Part shown: positions 34,701 to 43,414 of the stretch, one piece after another | Layout of the letters: every line of letters begins with the position of its first letter | How positions within the stretch are numbered: the first letter of the stretch is position 1 | Source: Cyanobacteria bacterium SIG30 | GTDB taxonomy: Bacteria; Cyanobacteriota; Vampirovibrionia; Gastranaerophilales; Gastranaerophilaceae | Length of the DNA: 64,000 bases | Assembly: GCA_015152475.1 (NCBI GenBank) | Contig: SUTW01000001.1 | Coordinates: 62,001 to 126,000 of the forward strand | Direction of reading: 5' to 3' | The notes under the pieces: generated by a model | Told to the model about the DNA's origin: nothing | The model's input: only the letters and a program-made list of their open reading frames with translations | The model's database searches: none | Program-made: the position numbers and the translations under genes

Positions 34701-36192
34701 AGATATAGAAAATAAAAGAGAAGTAAAAGCAAACATTTCTTTTATTAAAAATAATGCCAAAATACACAGAATAGAATATTTAAAATATATCTTGTCTCAA
34801 AATAACAAAATCAACCCACTTTCAATGTTTAGAATGAGTGGGAATATAAACAAAAAAGCAGATGGTTTTACATTCGAGCCAATTATAATAAAAACAATTA
34901 ACCCAATAAGCGCAAAATTTTTCAATATTTGCTTTAAAAAATCTATACTTAAACAAGGTTTGTTTAATTGCGATATTAAAATAACAGGCGATTTAAAAAA
35001 TCCAAAAATTGTTGGCAAATTAGGTTTTAACAATGTAAATATTCCTCTTTATGATCTTAAAATTTTGAATGCTGATTTTGATATTCAAAAAGAAAATATT
35101 ATAGGATTATTTGACGGGAAAAGCTTTGATTCTGACGTAAAAATAAATTTAATTGCACAAAATAAAACTACCCTCCCAGTTATTTTAGAAAAAGTTGATG
35201 TTTCGTCTATGACTATAAATTTAACGCGCCTTATAGATGAAATAGCAAAGATCGTACAAGACTATCAAAAAAATGAAAATCAAATAACACAAAACCCTAT
35301 TATGGTAAGTCCAAATATGGTTTTAATAAAAAATGGAACAATAAAAGCAAAAGAAATCAAATTAAGAGATTTAAATGCAAGTAATTTTTCTGCTAATTTC
35401 AATAAAAATGAAGACGATAAATTAAATATAGAAAATGTTAAACTTGATATTGCAAATGGCGAAATGATTGCCAAAGGCAACATTGATTTAAACAAAATAA
35501 AAGTTTCTCTGGATTCAGAAATTAAAAATTGCGATGCCAATATTTTAGCAAGTGGTTTCTTAGGTGCAAACAATCAAATATATGGCACAATGAACGGAAA
35601 ACTTGTCTTTGAAGGCGAAAAAATATATTCAAAAGAAGGTTTAAGTTCTATAATTTCCAAAATAAATTTTGAAATTTTGAATGGAAGAATGCCAAAACTT
35701 GGTTCGTTAGAATATTTATTGAGAGCTGCTAATTTCTATAAAAGCGGTATTTTAGGTCTATCACTTAATAATCTAATAGAAATATTAATACCTTATAAAA
35801 CAGGTGAATTTGAAACTATCAAAGGTAATTTATCTATAAAAGACGGAATGGCAGACACAATTGAGATATATTCTAAGGGAAAAAATTTAAGTGTATTCAT
35901 ACAGGGAAATTATAATTTAATAAATCAAGAAGCAGAAATTATGGTATTTGGCAGACTTGCAAAAAATGTGAGTAACGCACTTGGCACACTTGGAAATGCA
36001 TCTTTTAATACAATAATAAATGCTTTCACGCCAAATAAAGATTCAAAAACAGCAAAAAATGATTTAATACAAATTATAAATAAAATTCCATTAATTGAAA
36101 TAAGCAATGATGATTTTAGAATCTTCCAAGCAAAAATCTTTGGCAACATAAATAATGATAACTATGTAAAATCATTTAATTGGTTAAACTAA
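31738..36192 (+). CDS. Giant AsmA-like / TamB-YhdP class envelope protein
   Basis: A 1484-aa protein with one N-terminal membrane anchor (about residues 9-31, NIIFTAFAVVFVLYGIFLSI) and a very long periplasmic body made of repeating amphipathic beta strands, e.g. LSLNGKISGHTDKYNTNATM-like segments. The C-terminal 250 residues (GTMNGKLVFEGEKIYSKEGL, then LGSLEYLLRAANFYKS, and IKDGMADTIEIYSKGKNLSV) match the AsmA-like C-terminal domain found in YhdP. Such proteins form hydrophobic-grooved bridges between inner and outer membranes and move phospholipids. The role here is inferred from that family. Its presence supports a diderm envelope. The exact subfamily (AsmA, YhdP, TamB) is not settled. Confidence 0.82.
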   Translation: MNFVKKSKNIIFTAFAVVFVLYGIFLSIGHICSKFIDTKEIENYINKQTDLVFELKDIRLYSTKDIGFEVSIENLSIATPDKTKKILDIEKGALKIKFLPLIFKQIHLKKISAGSIKANIIRDKNGVFEIEKYLNKNISADFEVLFKKANLDIKNYEIKFEDNLYSLNNKIQGKNLLGLELSDKNINLKTQGEICLANNKSNFYIDINTKIPVEKSIDKDFLFDIKLHNFNLKTIEPYLKPYNIQKAQGIFNVDISTLKNQNKNEILFASRIQNLHLNNGKSDIQNKNTMVVKSNIFFEKDILNFRNLAILSNKINLTGEGNVKNYLSKNPLFDMSFNIKDSQLYDLIALVPDEIPTKEDSIRKLKLYNAHSIMNGNVSVKGDSLKPMINGRIDFKEIWVLKENKNIPVADGFANLNGDYVSIDITAYAAKNQWVKIVGDAEFYGRMSGKFRITSADEVNLEVAHTILIPVRDVVGFVLGPLPIMKIKGIGSIDILTEGTTNDALIEGWFKFKNTEATIEGLGDNWLKKASGLLLFEKEDMIFDNWQALIENNPITISGKADVKGNVDLDFVIKKGNFSELVKIASKTDFAQLIDKKLLPKKASGKADFTLKLKGQLKEFDKDAIFTHLKPYGFLNFYNCALNIENAFINKLNGEVKFGEKYSTNLEGNLGYTPFSIKALLTPKNKEILKANINIASNKISSNDIFKLVFDKKIANKLINKIHFGLSSYIDITGEIPYDLTKFDLNKFNLNGEIKGIQNKQNNLKLTSGKILLKGKNAIFENLNINFQNSNIKLNGPVTILSKKIKPNLKIQLNNFELYSLIDIIKIIENKTINNVIADFSNIKGYFKGIVDINGDNFKGKIEPYKISLYSNSKNANCTLESGHFEFNNETLKLKAFNFNLDKIPFYADAIITNFATKKPYFNAKFSTLIDEKGIDKFINPMLDFPIRAQGEISLNGKISGHTDKYNTNATMILNPNSDIFYMGANFGDIENKREVKANISFIKNNAKIHRIEYLKYILSQNNKINPLSMFRMSGNINKKADGFTFEPIIIKTINPISAKFFNICFKKSILKQGLFNCDIKITGDLKNPKIVGKLGFNNVNIPLYDLKILNADFDIQKENIIGLFDGKSFDSDVKINLIAQNKTTLPVILEKVDVSSMTINLTRLIDEIAKIVQDYQKNENQITQNPIMVSPNMVLIKNGTIKAKEIKLRDLNASNFSANFNKNEDDKLNIENVKLDIANGEMIAKGNIDLNKIKVSLDSEIKNCDANILASGFLGANNQIYGTMNGKLVFEGEKIYSKEGLSSIISKINFEILNGRMPKLGSLEYLLRAANFYKSGILGLSLNNLIEILIPYKTGEFETIKGNLSIKDGMADTIEIYSKGKNLSVFIQGNYNLINQEAEIMVFGRLAKNVSNALGTLGNASFNTIINAFTPNKDSKTAKNDLIQIINKIPLIEISNDDFRIFQAKIFGNINNDNYVKSFNWLN

Positions 36193-36267
36193 ATAAACAT
36201 AAATAATTAAACACCAAGACATTGAACAAAAAATAAAAATAAATAAAATTAAATAAAAGGAGAGAAA

Positions 36268-36819
36268 ATGAAAAAAGTAATATTTACAGCAATACTAAGT
36301 AGTTTTTTTATTACAGGTTGCATAGATAATTCTGCAATAGAAAAATTAAATAATAGTGCACAACAATATTTGCAAAAATCTGAGACTAATAAAGCTGTAT
36401 GCATGCTTGAAGCAAGCTTAGAACTAAACCCAAACATATATGAAACAAGATATAATTTAGGCGTCGCTTATATTGAATTAAAAGATTACAATAGCGCAAT
36501 TAAAAATTTAAAAAGTGCTATGGAAATCAAAGAAGATTCTCCTAACACATATTACACTCTAGGTGTTGCATTTGAAGGTGCTGGATACGAAATTTTAGAT
36601 AAAAGTAAAAATGATGAATATGAAAACGTTGAAGAAAATAAACCAAAAACAAAATTGTCAGACGATGAAATAAAAGAAGCTAATGCCTTACTTGAAAGCG
36701 CAATTGAAGCATATGAAACTTACATTAAAAAGAGCCCTGAATCAGAAGATGTTGAAAGTGTTCAAAATCAAATAATTTCAATTAAAAACACCATATCTAA
36801 ATATCAAGAGGTTAAATGA
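36268..36819 (+). CDS. TPR lipoprotein
   Basis: A 183-aa protein with a lipoprotein signal ending in the lipobox ITGC (Cys at residue 18), then two or three tetratricopeptide units (YETRYNLGVAYIELKDYNSA, SPNTYYTLGVAFEGAGYE) and an acidic C-terminal helix. It should be anchored in a membrane facing the periplasm and bind proteins there. The ribosome site AAAGGAGAG precedes the ATG. Its stop overlaps the start of lgt (ATGA), so a lipoprotein is translationally coupled to the enzyme that lipidates it. Confidence 0.82.
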   Translation: MKKVIFTAILSSFFITGCIDNSAIEKLNNSAQQYLQKSETNKAVCMLEASLELNPNIYETRYNLGVAYIELKDYNSAIKNLKSAMEIKEDSPNTYYTLGVAFEGAGYEILDKSKNDEYENVEENKPKTKLSDDEIKEANALLESAIEAYETYIKKSPESEDVESVQNQIISIKNTISKYQEVK

Positions 36820-37598
36820 TATCTGCGCCTGAATCAAGCTATATATTCTTTGGCATAAAATATTATAGTGTTTTTATGATGTTTGCAATTTTATCTGGCT
36901 CGTATGTGTCTTATTATTTTGCAAAAAAATATTTTAAAAATAACACAGACACCAATATTTTATTAGACATATTGCCAATTACAATTTTGTCTGGGATATT
37001 AGGGGCCAGAATTTATTATGTAATTGCAAATTTTAGTTATTTTTCACAAAATTTAAATGAAATTATAAAAATACAAAATGGTGGAATTTCAATCCATGGT
37101 GCAATTTTAGGTGGATTTTTAGGCGCTTTTTTATTTTGCAAAATCAAAAAAATAAAAATTTTGCCTTATGCAGACACTATTTCATTTGGTTTAATATTGG
37201 CGCAAGCAATTGGAAGATTCGGAAATTATTTTAACCAGGAAGCATTTGGCAAACCATATAATGGTTTTTTAAAAATGTATATTAATAAAGAACACAGACC
37301 ACTTGATTTTATAGAATTTGAATATTTCCACCCAACATTCCTTTATGAAATCATACTTAATTTAATAATATTTTTGATTTTATACATTTTTTTAAGAAAT
37401 AGAAAAAAAGAAAAAAATGGCTCAATATTCTTTTTATATCTTATTTTATATTCAATAGCACGTTTTATTATTGAAAGCGTCAGAATTGACAGCGTTTTAT
37501 ACATATCAAATATGCCAATTGCACAAATTGCTTCAATAGTATTACTTTTAATTGGAATAATCGGTCTTTCAATTATTTATAAAGATGATGCATTTTAA
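36816..37598 (+). CDS. lgt: Prolipoprotein diacylglyceryl transferase Lgt
   Basis: The inner-membrane enzyme that attaches diacylglycerol to the lipobox Cys of prolipoproteins. The 260-aa protein has about seven membrane segments, the HGAILGG motif (GGISIHGAILGGFLG) with its essential His, and the Lgt signature GRFGNYFNQEAFG. Length is normal. It starts inside the stop of the upstream lipoprotein gene (4-bp overlap). Its end overlaps the convergent ribBA gene by 26 bp. Confidence 0.95.
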   Translation: MISAPESSYIFFGIKYYSVFMMFAILSGSYVSYYFAKKYFKNNTDTNILLDILPITILSGILGARIYYVIANFSYFSQNLNEIIKIQNGGISIHGAILGGFLGAFLFCKIKKIKILPYADTISFGLILAQAIGRFGNYFNQEAFGKPYNGFLKMYINKEHRPLDFIEFEYFHPTFLYEIILNLIIFLILYIFLRNRKKEKNGSIFFLYLILYSIARFIIESVRIDSVLYISNMPIAQIASIVLLLIGIIGLSIIYKDDAF

Positions 37599-38778
37599 CT
37601 TTTTTAGTTTCAATATATCTTTGATTGTATTCATTGATATCAATATGCAAACCAAGTCTTTCTTCCATTTCAAGACCATAACCTTTAAGAGCAATGATTT
37701 TTTTAGGATTATTAGTTATAAGTTTAAATTTGTTATAACCAATATCGAGCAAAATTTGTGCACCTGTTCCGTAATCTCTTAAATCAGATTCGAAACCAAG
37801 CGAAATATTTGCCTCAATTGTATCTTGTCCTTTATCTTGAAGTGCATATGCTTTTAATTTGTTCAAAAGTCCAATTCCGCGTCCTTCATGGTCTCTTAAA
37901 TAAACTAGTGCACCTTTACCATAATCATTTATCATTCTAAGCGCATTATGTAATTGCTGGTTACAGTCACATTTTAAACTATGGAAGATATCACCTGTTA
38001 AACATTCAGAATGCATTCTAACAATTGGTGTTTTATCCTCACCATTATCTTTAACAAGGGCAACATGTTCAACATTTGTCACTTCGTCTAAATAGCCATA
38101 AATTTCAAAATCACCAAATTGTGTTGGAAGTGGAGTTTGTATAACTCTTTTTACATGTTTTTCACGTCTTAATCTGTATTCAATAACTTTTTCAACAGTT
38201 GTGAATTTAAAATTATGTTTTTTTGCGAACTTAAATAAATCATCTCTGCGCGCCATTGTGCCATCTTCGTTCATAATTTCACAAATAACAGCACTTGACC
38301 CAACATTTGCTAATTTACAAAGATCAACACCACATTCTGTGTGCCCTACACGTTTTAAAACTCCACCTTCTTTTGCAATTAACGGAAAAATGTGCCCTGG
38401 TCGACGCAAATCAGACGGAACAGAAGATTCAGAAGTTATAACTTCAATTGTTTTAGCTCTATCAAAAGCAGAAATACCAGTTGTAACACCATATTCAATG
38501 TCAGCATCAACGCTTTGAGTAAAAGCGGTTTTTTTAATATCAGTATTATTTTCAACCATTGGTGTTAAACCTAATCTGTCAGCACAACTTTTTGTTATTG
38601 CACAACAAATAAGGCCTCTGCATTCTTTTGTCATAAAATTTATAAATTCAGGTGTCACAAACTTTGCTGGAAAAATCAAATCACCTTCATTTTCACGGTC
38701 TTCGTCATCTGCAACTATAACAGGACGACCACATTTAAAATCTTCTAAAACTGCTTCTACTGTATCAAATGAAATCAA
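37573..38778 (-). CDS. ribBA: Bifunctional DHBP synthase / GTP cyclohydrolase II RibBA
   Basis: Supplies both branches of riboflavin synthesis: dihydroxybutanone phosphate from ribulose 5-phosphate (N-terminal half) and the pyrimidine from GTP (C-terminal half). The N-domain has VIVADDEDRENEGDL and RRPGHIFPL. The C-domain has HSECLTGDIFHSLKCDC with the three zinc Cys, and DHEGRGIGL. A TTG start at 38778 is proposed, since GAGGTG lies seven bases before it; a GTG at 38787 would sit on that site. It overlaps ribE by 4 bp at this start. The pair is the riboflavin operon of the window; ribD and ribH are elsewhere. No FMN riboswitch is seen. Confidence 0.94.
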   Translation of the reverse strand: MISFDTVEAVLEDFKCGRPVIVADDEDRENEGDLIFPAKFVTPEFINFMTKECRGLICCAITKSCADRLGLTPMVENNTDIKKTAFTQSVDADIEYGVTTGISAFDRAKTIEVITSESSVPSDLRRPGHIFPLIAKEGGVLKRVGHTECGVDLCKLANVGSSAVICEIMNEDGTMARRDDLFKFAKKHNFKFTTVEKVIEYRLRREKHVKRVIQTPLPTQFGDFEIYGYLDEVTNVEHVALVKDNGEDKTPIVRMHSECLTGDIFHSLKCDCNQQLHNALRMINDYGKGALVYLRDHEGRGIGLLNKLKAYALQDKGQDTIEANISLGFESDLRDYGTGAQILLDIGYNKFKLITNNPKKIIALKGYGLEMEERLGLHIDINEYNQRYIETKKVKMHHLYK

Positions 38779-39392
38779 AATCCACACCTCGTTAAATAAT
38801 TTTCATCAATAGCCTGTGTACTATTTTTGCTAAATTTTTCAATATATTTTGCCAATATATCATTTTCAATATTTACAAAATCGCCAATTTTTAAATTAAA
38901 CAAATTAGTATTTTCAAAAGTATGTGGGATAAGACTAACTTCAAAGAAATTTGCCCCAACATTCGAAACTGTCAAACTTACACCATTCACGCAAATCGAA
39001 CCTTTTTGAACAATATATTTGTCTGGATATTCGAATTTATAAACAAAAGAAATGCCGTCTTGCCTTTTTGAAATAAGCTTAGCGCAACCATCAATGTGCC
39101 CTGTTACTATATGACCTGCAAATCTAGAATTTGCAAGCATAGCGCGCTCTAAATTGACTATATCACCAATTACAAGTTTGCCTAAATTAGTACGATTTAA
39201 AGTTTCACACATAGTATCAACCGCAAAAGCACTATCAAAAATTTCAACAACCGTATGACAAGCCCCATTTATCGCGATACTTTCACCAATAGTTAAATTA
39301 TTAAAAGATGAATCCACAACAAATCTTGCACCTTCTTGGGTGATTTTTTTTGATTTGATAATACCTTTTGCTTCAACTAAGCCTGTAAACAT
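38775..39392 (-). CDS. ribE: Riboflavin synthase alpha chain
   Basis: Dismutates two lumazine molecules to riboflavin. The 205-aa protein is two tandem lumazine-binding barrels. The first starts MFTGLVEAKGII and contains IAINGACHTVV; the second contains ANSRFAGHIVTGHIDG and ICVNGVSLTVS. Length is typical. The start follows an extended -10 (TGGTAAACT) by six bases with no ribosome site, so the ribE-ribBA message is probably leaderless. Confidence 0.95.
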   Translation of the reverse strand: MFTGLVEAKGIIKSKKITQEGARFVVDSSFNNLTIGESIAINGACHTVVEIFDSAFAVDTMCETLNRTNLGKLVIGDIVNLERAMLANSRFAGHIVTGHIDGCAKLISKRQDGISFVYKFEYPDKYIVQKGSICVNGVSLTVSNVGANFFEVSLIPHTFENTNLFNLKIGDFVNIENDILAKYIEKFSKNSTQAIDENYLTRCGF

Positions 39393-39398
39393 AAAACA

Positions 39399-39407
39399 AG
39401 TTTACCA
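39399..39407 (-). promoter_or_regulatory. Extended -10 of ribE-ribBA, leaderless layout
   Basis: TGGTAAACT on the minus strand ends six bases before the ribE ATG. The hexamer is a 4/6 match, weaker than other members of this class. Confidence 0.4.
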
Positions 39408-39415
39408 CAGAAAAA

Positions 39416-39604
39416 CTAACCGATTAAATTTAATTTTTGACCACAATTTTTTGGTTTTGCGGCTGCAAAAGATTGAAGATTAAGTTTTAATCCAGATGGG
39501 GAATAATTTACAGTATTTTCGTAAACAGTTGGCGCAGCACAAGCAGAAAGATTTAATGTGGCTGGTTTTGTCATCGCTATATTAACATCTAACGGCTTAA
39601 TCAT
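39416..39604 (-). CDS. Small uncharacterised protein, 62 aa
   Basis: A short ORF (MIKPLDVNIAMTKPATLNLSA...) rich in Asn, Ala, Pro and Leu, with two Cys. No signal peptide, no membrane segment and no family that I recognise. It is kept because a strong ribosome site (AAGGGAAGAAAGA) stands directly before the ATG and it fills the gap between ribE and the activase gene without overlap. Function unknown. Confidence 0.5.
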   Translation of the reverse strand: MIKPLDVNIAMTKPATLNLSACAAPTVYENTVNYSPSGLKLNLQSFAAAKPKNCGQKLNLIG

Positions 39605-39668
39605 TCTTTCTTCCCTTCAAGTTACTATAAATGTAGCATAAAAATAGTTTTTTGTCAAAAATTAAAAA

Positions 39669-40673
39669 CTATTTTTCCCATCTGCCACAAGTGCCACCCC
39701 AACGAGCAATAATGTTACCTTTTATGTCTTGAATTTTCCCACCTTGTTTGAAATCCGGTGCTTCAAATTCACCTTCGAGTATAGTTATAACTTCACAATT
39801 ATTACTGCAACTTGTGCATGTTGCTGTCACTGAATGGAATTCCATATCTTTTACATCCCATCCTTTAAATTTAGTTTTTTCGCCAGTAAATTGATAATTT
39901 TCCATAGCCAAAAGCGCTGCACCTAAAGCACCCATTGTTTGATGATTTTCAGGAACAATTACTTTTGTACCAAGAGCTTCTTCAAAAGCCTTCACCATGC
40001 CTACATTTGCAGCAACACCACCTTGAAATGTAACGACTGGAAGAATTTCTTTGCCCAAAGCAAGATTTGATAAATAGTTTCTAACAAGTGCCTGACAAAG
40101 TCCATAAAGCAAATCTTCAACACTATAACCTAATTGTTGTTTATGGATTAAATCAGATTCTGCAAAAACCCCGCAACGACCAGCAATTCTTGCAGGTGAT
40201 TTTGATTGAAGAGCAATCGGACCAAAATCTTCTATTTTTACATTTAATCTTCCTGCTTGTTGGTCAAGAAAACTACCTGTTCCTGCTGCACATACTGTAT
40301 TCATTGCAAAATCTGTAACAATACCATCTCTTAAAATGATAATTTTGCTGTCTTGTCCACCAATTTCTAAAATAGTTTGAACACCTGGAACATATGTACT
40401 TGCTGCAACTGCGTGAGCTGTAATTTCATTCTTAATTATGTCGGCACCAACTAATGCTCCTGCCAAATTTCTTCCAGAACCAGTTGTGCCAACTGCCATA
40501 ATTTCCCAGTCTTGTGTTTTTTTATTATAAAGTTCTTTTAATGCATTTTGGACAGCCCAAGTTGGTTTACCAGAAGTCCTTATCATATAACTATCTACAT
40601 ATTGACCATTTTCATCAACTAAAGCTGCTTTTGTTGTTACTGAACCTACATCTATCCCTAAAAATACTTTCAT
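39669..40673 (-). CDS. 2-hydroxyacyl-CoA dehydratase-type activase (BadF/BcrA/HgdC family)
   Basis: An ATP-driven one-electron donor of the acetate/sugar kinase fold that activates 2-hydroxyacyl-CoA dehydratases or aromatic-CoA reductases in strict anaerobes. The 334-aa protein begins MKVFLGIDVGSVTTKAALVD and has AVGTTGSGRNLAG. The two Cys expected to hold a [4Fe-4S] cluster across the dimer are in NTVCAAGTGSFLDQQ and IAGRCGVFAESD. An extra C-terminal Cys cluster (CTSCSNNCEV, then GGTCGRW) is present. It overlaps manC by 4 bp. No dehydratase partner lies in the window, so the substrate is unknown. The presence implies an anaerobic lifestyle. Confidence 0.85.
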   Translation of the reverse strand: MKVFLGIDVGSVTTKAALVDENGQYVDSYMIRTSGKPTWAVQNALKELYNKKTQDWEIMAVGTTGSGRNLAGALVGADIIKNEITAHAVAASTYVPGVQTILEIGGQDSKIIILRDGIVTDFAMNTVCAAGTGSFLDQQAGRLNVKIEDFGPIALQSKSPARIAGRCGVFAESDLIHKQQLGYSVEDLLYGLCQALVRNYLSNLALGKEILPVVTFQGGVAANVGMVKAFEEALGTKVIVPENHQTMGALGAALLAMENYQFTGEKTKFKGWDVKDMEFHSVTATCTSCSNNCEVITILEGEFEAPDFKQGGKIQDIKGNIIARWGGTCGRWEK

Positions 40674-42058
40674 TCGTCAACCCTACCATAAATATCTTTG
40701 TATCTGATTATATCTTCTTCAATAAGTTTATCGCCTTTTTGAACTTCAATAATTTTAAGTTCATTTTTATATGGGTTTGCAAGTGAATGCTTTGCTTTTA
40801 CTGGAATATCAATGCTTGAACCAGCTTTAAGCATAAATACTTTATCTTCCAAAGTAATCCTTGCAGTACCTGATAAAACAACCCAGTGTTCTGAACGGAA
40901 ATTATGTGATTGCAAACTTAATTGCGCATTAGGATTAACGCAAATCATTTTTGTTAAATAACCTTCGCCCTGGTTCAAAACAGTATAATAACCCCAAGGA
41001 CGATAAACTGTTGTATGAATAAGATGTGTTTCATCTTTTACTTCTTTTAATTTATCAAAAACTTTTTTAACATCTTGCGCCATATCTTTTTTACAAGCAA
41101 GAACAGCGTCTGCTGTTTCAATTATAATTACATCATCAAGCCCTACTCCTGCAACAAGCCTTGTTGAACTAAAAAATAAAGAATTCTTGCATTTTTCAGT
41201 CACAACATGCCCGATTTTAACATTTTTTTCTTTATCTTTATCATTTGTATCGTAAATTGCTTCCCAGCAACCAAGATCGTTCCAGTCACTTTTTAATGGA
41301 ACTAGTGCAATATTTTTGCTTTTTTCCATTACTGCGTAATCAACGGAAATAGAAGGCATTTTGTCAAACAAATTGTAATCAATTACATCTTGTCCGCCAA
41401 AATTAAATTCTTGAAGATTTCCATAAATGTCTTTGGCACATTTTTTAAGTTCATTTAGGAAAACTGATGCCTTAAACATAAAAATACCTGAATTCCAGTA
41501 ATAATCACCACTCTTATAATATTTTTGAGCAGTTTTTTCGTCTGGTTTTTCTTTAAATTCATCAGCCTTCAAACCTTCTTTCATCTTAGAAGTTTTGATA
41601 TATCCATAACCTGTATGTGCAGATTCAGGCTTAATTCCAAATGTTACCAAATAACCTTTTTTCGCCAGTTTTTCGCCTTCTTCAACTGTTTTTTTGAAAG
41701 CTTTACTATCTTTAATCAAATGATCAGATGGCACAACTAAAATAACATCGTCTTCAAATTTATCAATGATATATTTAACACTAACTGCAATTGCAGGAGC
41801 AGTATTTTTTGCAGTTGGTTCAGACAAAATAATGGCTTGTTGATACCATTTTGCAAGTTGAGTTTTAACGCTAACTGCATGCTTTGTATTTGTAATACTT
41901 ATAATATTTTCAAAAGGCATTATTTCATTAAGTCTTAAGTAAGTATTTTCAAGCAAACTTTTTTCCTCATTTAATTTCAATAATTGTTTTGGGTAAAGTT
42001 CTCTTGATAAAGGCCATAATCTTGAACCACTACCACCTGCTAAAATAATACCGTACAT
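40670..42058 (-). CDS. manC: Mannose-1-phosphate guanylyltransferase / mannose-6-phosphate isomerase
   Basis: Makes GDP-mannose for surface glycans. The 462-aa protein has the nucleotidyltransferase N-domain (MYGIILAGGSGSRLWPLSRE, YPKQLLKL, VPSDHLI) and a C-terminal cupin (LSLQSHNFRSEHWVVLSGTA) of the type II phosphomannose isomerase. Length is typical of bifunctional ManC. Whether the isomerase half is active cannot be judged. It is followed, with a 4-bp overlap, by the unrelated activase gene. Confidence 0.93.
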   Translation of the reverse strand: MYGIILAGGSGSRLWPLSRELYPKQLLKLNEEKSLLENTYLRLNEIMPFENIISITNTKHAVSVKTQLAKWYQQAIILSEPTAKNTAPAIAVSVKYIIDKFEDDVILVVPSDHLIKDSKAFKKTVEEGEKLAKKGYLVTFGIKPESAHTGYGYIKTSKMKEGLKADEFKEKPDEKTAQKYYKSGDYYWNSGIFMFKASVFLNELKKCAKDIYGNLQEFNFGGQDVIDYNLFDKMPSISVDYAVMEKSKNIALVPLKSDWNDLGCWEAIYDTNDKDKEKNVKIGHVVTEKCKNSLFFSSTRLVAGVGLDDVIIIETADAVLACKKDMAQDVKKVFDKLKEVKDETHLIHTTVYRPWGYYTVLNQGEGYLTKMICVNPNAQLSLQSHNFRSEHWVVLSGTARITLEDKVFMLKAGSSIDIPVKAKHSLANPYKNELKIIEVQKGDKLIEEDIIRYKDIYGRVDE

Positions 42059-42121
42059 AAATTATTCCTCATTTATCTAACAAAAAAATTATAACCTAAA
42101 AAAGATATGTTTGTAAAGTTT

Positions 42122-42149
42122 AAAAAAAGGGCATATTATGCCCTTTTTT
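42122..42149 (-). terminator. Terminator of the DegT aminotransferase
   Basis: An AAAAAAGGGCATA / TATGCCCTTTTTT perfect stem with T runs on both strands, 17 bp after the aminotransferase stop and upstream of manC. Confidence 0.85.
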
Positions 42150-42166
42150 ATATATTTTTTGATTTC

Positions 42167-43291
42167 TTACACGCAAGCAAGAGTTTTTGATTTTTCGATA
42201 CAATCGATTAAAGTCTTTGCAACTGTTTCTTGTTCTTCTTCTGTTAATTCAGCAAACATAGGTAAGCTTAAAACTAACTTTGTATTATCTTCTGTAACAG
42301 GCAATAAACCTTCTTTAAAACCAAATTTTTCATGAACTTTTTGAAGATGTAATGGAACTGGATAATAAATCATAGCTCCGACACCATTTTCTTGTAATAA
42401 TTTATGAACAATGTCTCTATTTGGGACTTTAACAGTATATTGATGATAAACACAATAAGTATCATCTAATTCTTTTGGTGTTACCACGTCTTCACACTTG
42501 GCAAATAATTCATTATATTTTTGAGCATGTTCTCTTCTTTTTGTATTCCATTCGTCAATATATGGAAGTTTAACTCTTAAAATAGCAGCTTGTATTTCGT
42601 CTAAACGTGAATTTACGCCAATTTCATCATGGTAATAACGAATTGCGCCACCATGGTTTCTAAGTGCAATGATTCTGTCTTTTATTTTTTCATCATTCAA
42701 AACAACAGCACCACCATCACCCATTGTGCCTAGATTTTTAGTTGGATAGAAACTAAAACATCCAACATCACCAAATGTACCAACTTTTTGTCCTTTATAA
42801 GTTGCACCTATTGCTTGGCAACAATCTTCAATAACATATAAATTATGTTTTTTGGCAACTGCCATAATTTTGTCCATATCGCAAGCTTGACCGTACAAAT
42901 GAACAGGAATGATAGCTTTTGTTCTTGGTGTAATTAAAGCTTCAAGTTTATCGGCATCTAAATTAAATGTATCTGGATCAATATCAACAAAAACTGGAGT
43001 TGCGTTAACAATCCCAATAGCCTCAGTTGTTGCAACAAATGTAAATGCAACAGTTATAACTTCATCACCTTCACCTATATCTAATGCACGAAGTGCCAAA
43101 TGAAGCGCATCGGTACCAGAGTTCATAACAACTGAATATTTTGTTCCAACATATTGAGCAAGTTCTTCTTCTAATGCTTTACAATTTTTGCCCATGATAT
43201 ATAAACCACTTCTCATAACTTCAATAACAGCTGGTTCAACTTCATTTGCAATTTGTTGGTATTGTCTTTTTGAATCTAAAATAGGTATCAT
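42167..43291 (-). CDS. DegT/DnrJ/EryC1/StrS sugar aminotransferase
   Basis: A 374-aa PLP enzyme of the family that aminates nucleotide-linked keto sugars. It has [15 protein letters not shown] (phosphate-binding loop), [15 protein letters not shown] (the Asp that contacts the PLP nitrogen) and [17 protein letters not shown] with the Schiff-base Lys. Its neighbour manC supports a role in surface polysaccharide. The exact sugar is not predictable. GAGGAG precedes the ATG. Monocistronic by its terminator. Confidence 0.9.
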   Translation of the reverse strand: MIPILDSKRQYQQIANEVEPAVIEVMRSGLYIMGKNCKALEEELAQYVGTKYSVVMNSGTDALHLALRALDIGEGDEVITVAFTFVATTEAIGIVNATPVFVDIDPDTFNLDADKLEALITPRTKAIIPVHLYGQACDMDKIMAVAKKHNLYVIEDCCQAIGATYKGQKVGTFGDVGCFSFYPTKNLGTMGDGGAVVLNDEKIKDRIIALRNHGGAIRYYHDEIGVNSRLDEIQAAILRVKLPYIDEWNTKRREHAQKYNELFAKCEDVVTPKELDDTYCVYHQYTVKVPNRDIVHKLLQENGVGAMIYYPVPLHLQKVHEKFGFKEGLLPVTEDNTKLVLSLPMFAELTEEEQETVAKTLIDCIEKSKTLACV

Positions 43292-43414
43292 AATTTTCTC
43301 CTCATCTTATCTATAATCATATCATAGTTTTTATGTCCTTTACATAATCTTTATTTGCTTATTTTCTTTTGTGTTATTATGAAGACAACGGTTAAATATA
43401 AAAAGGAGTAAATT

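Noticed and set aside
37573-39392. FMN riboswitch before the riboflavin genes
   Set aside because: The start of ribE lies directly behind its -10 box, leaving no room for the roughly 120-nt RFN element, and none of its conserved stems are seen.
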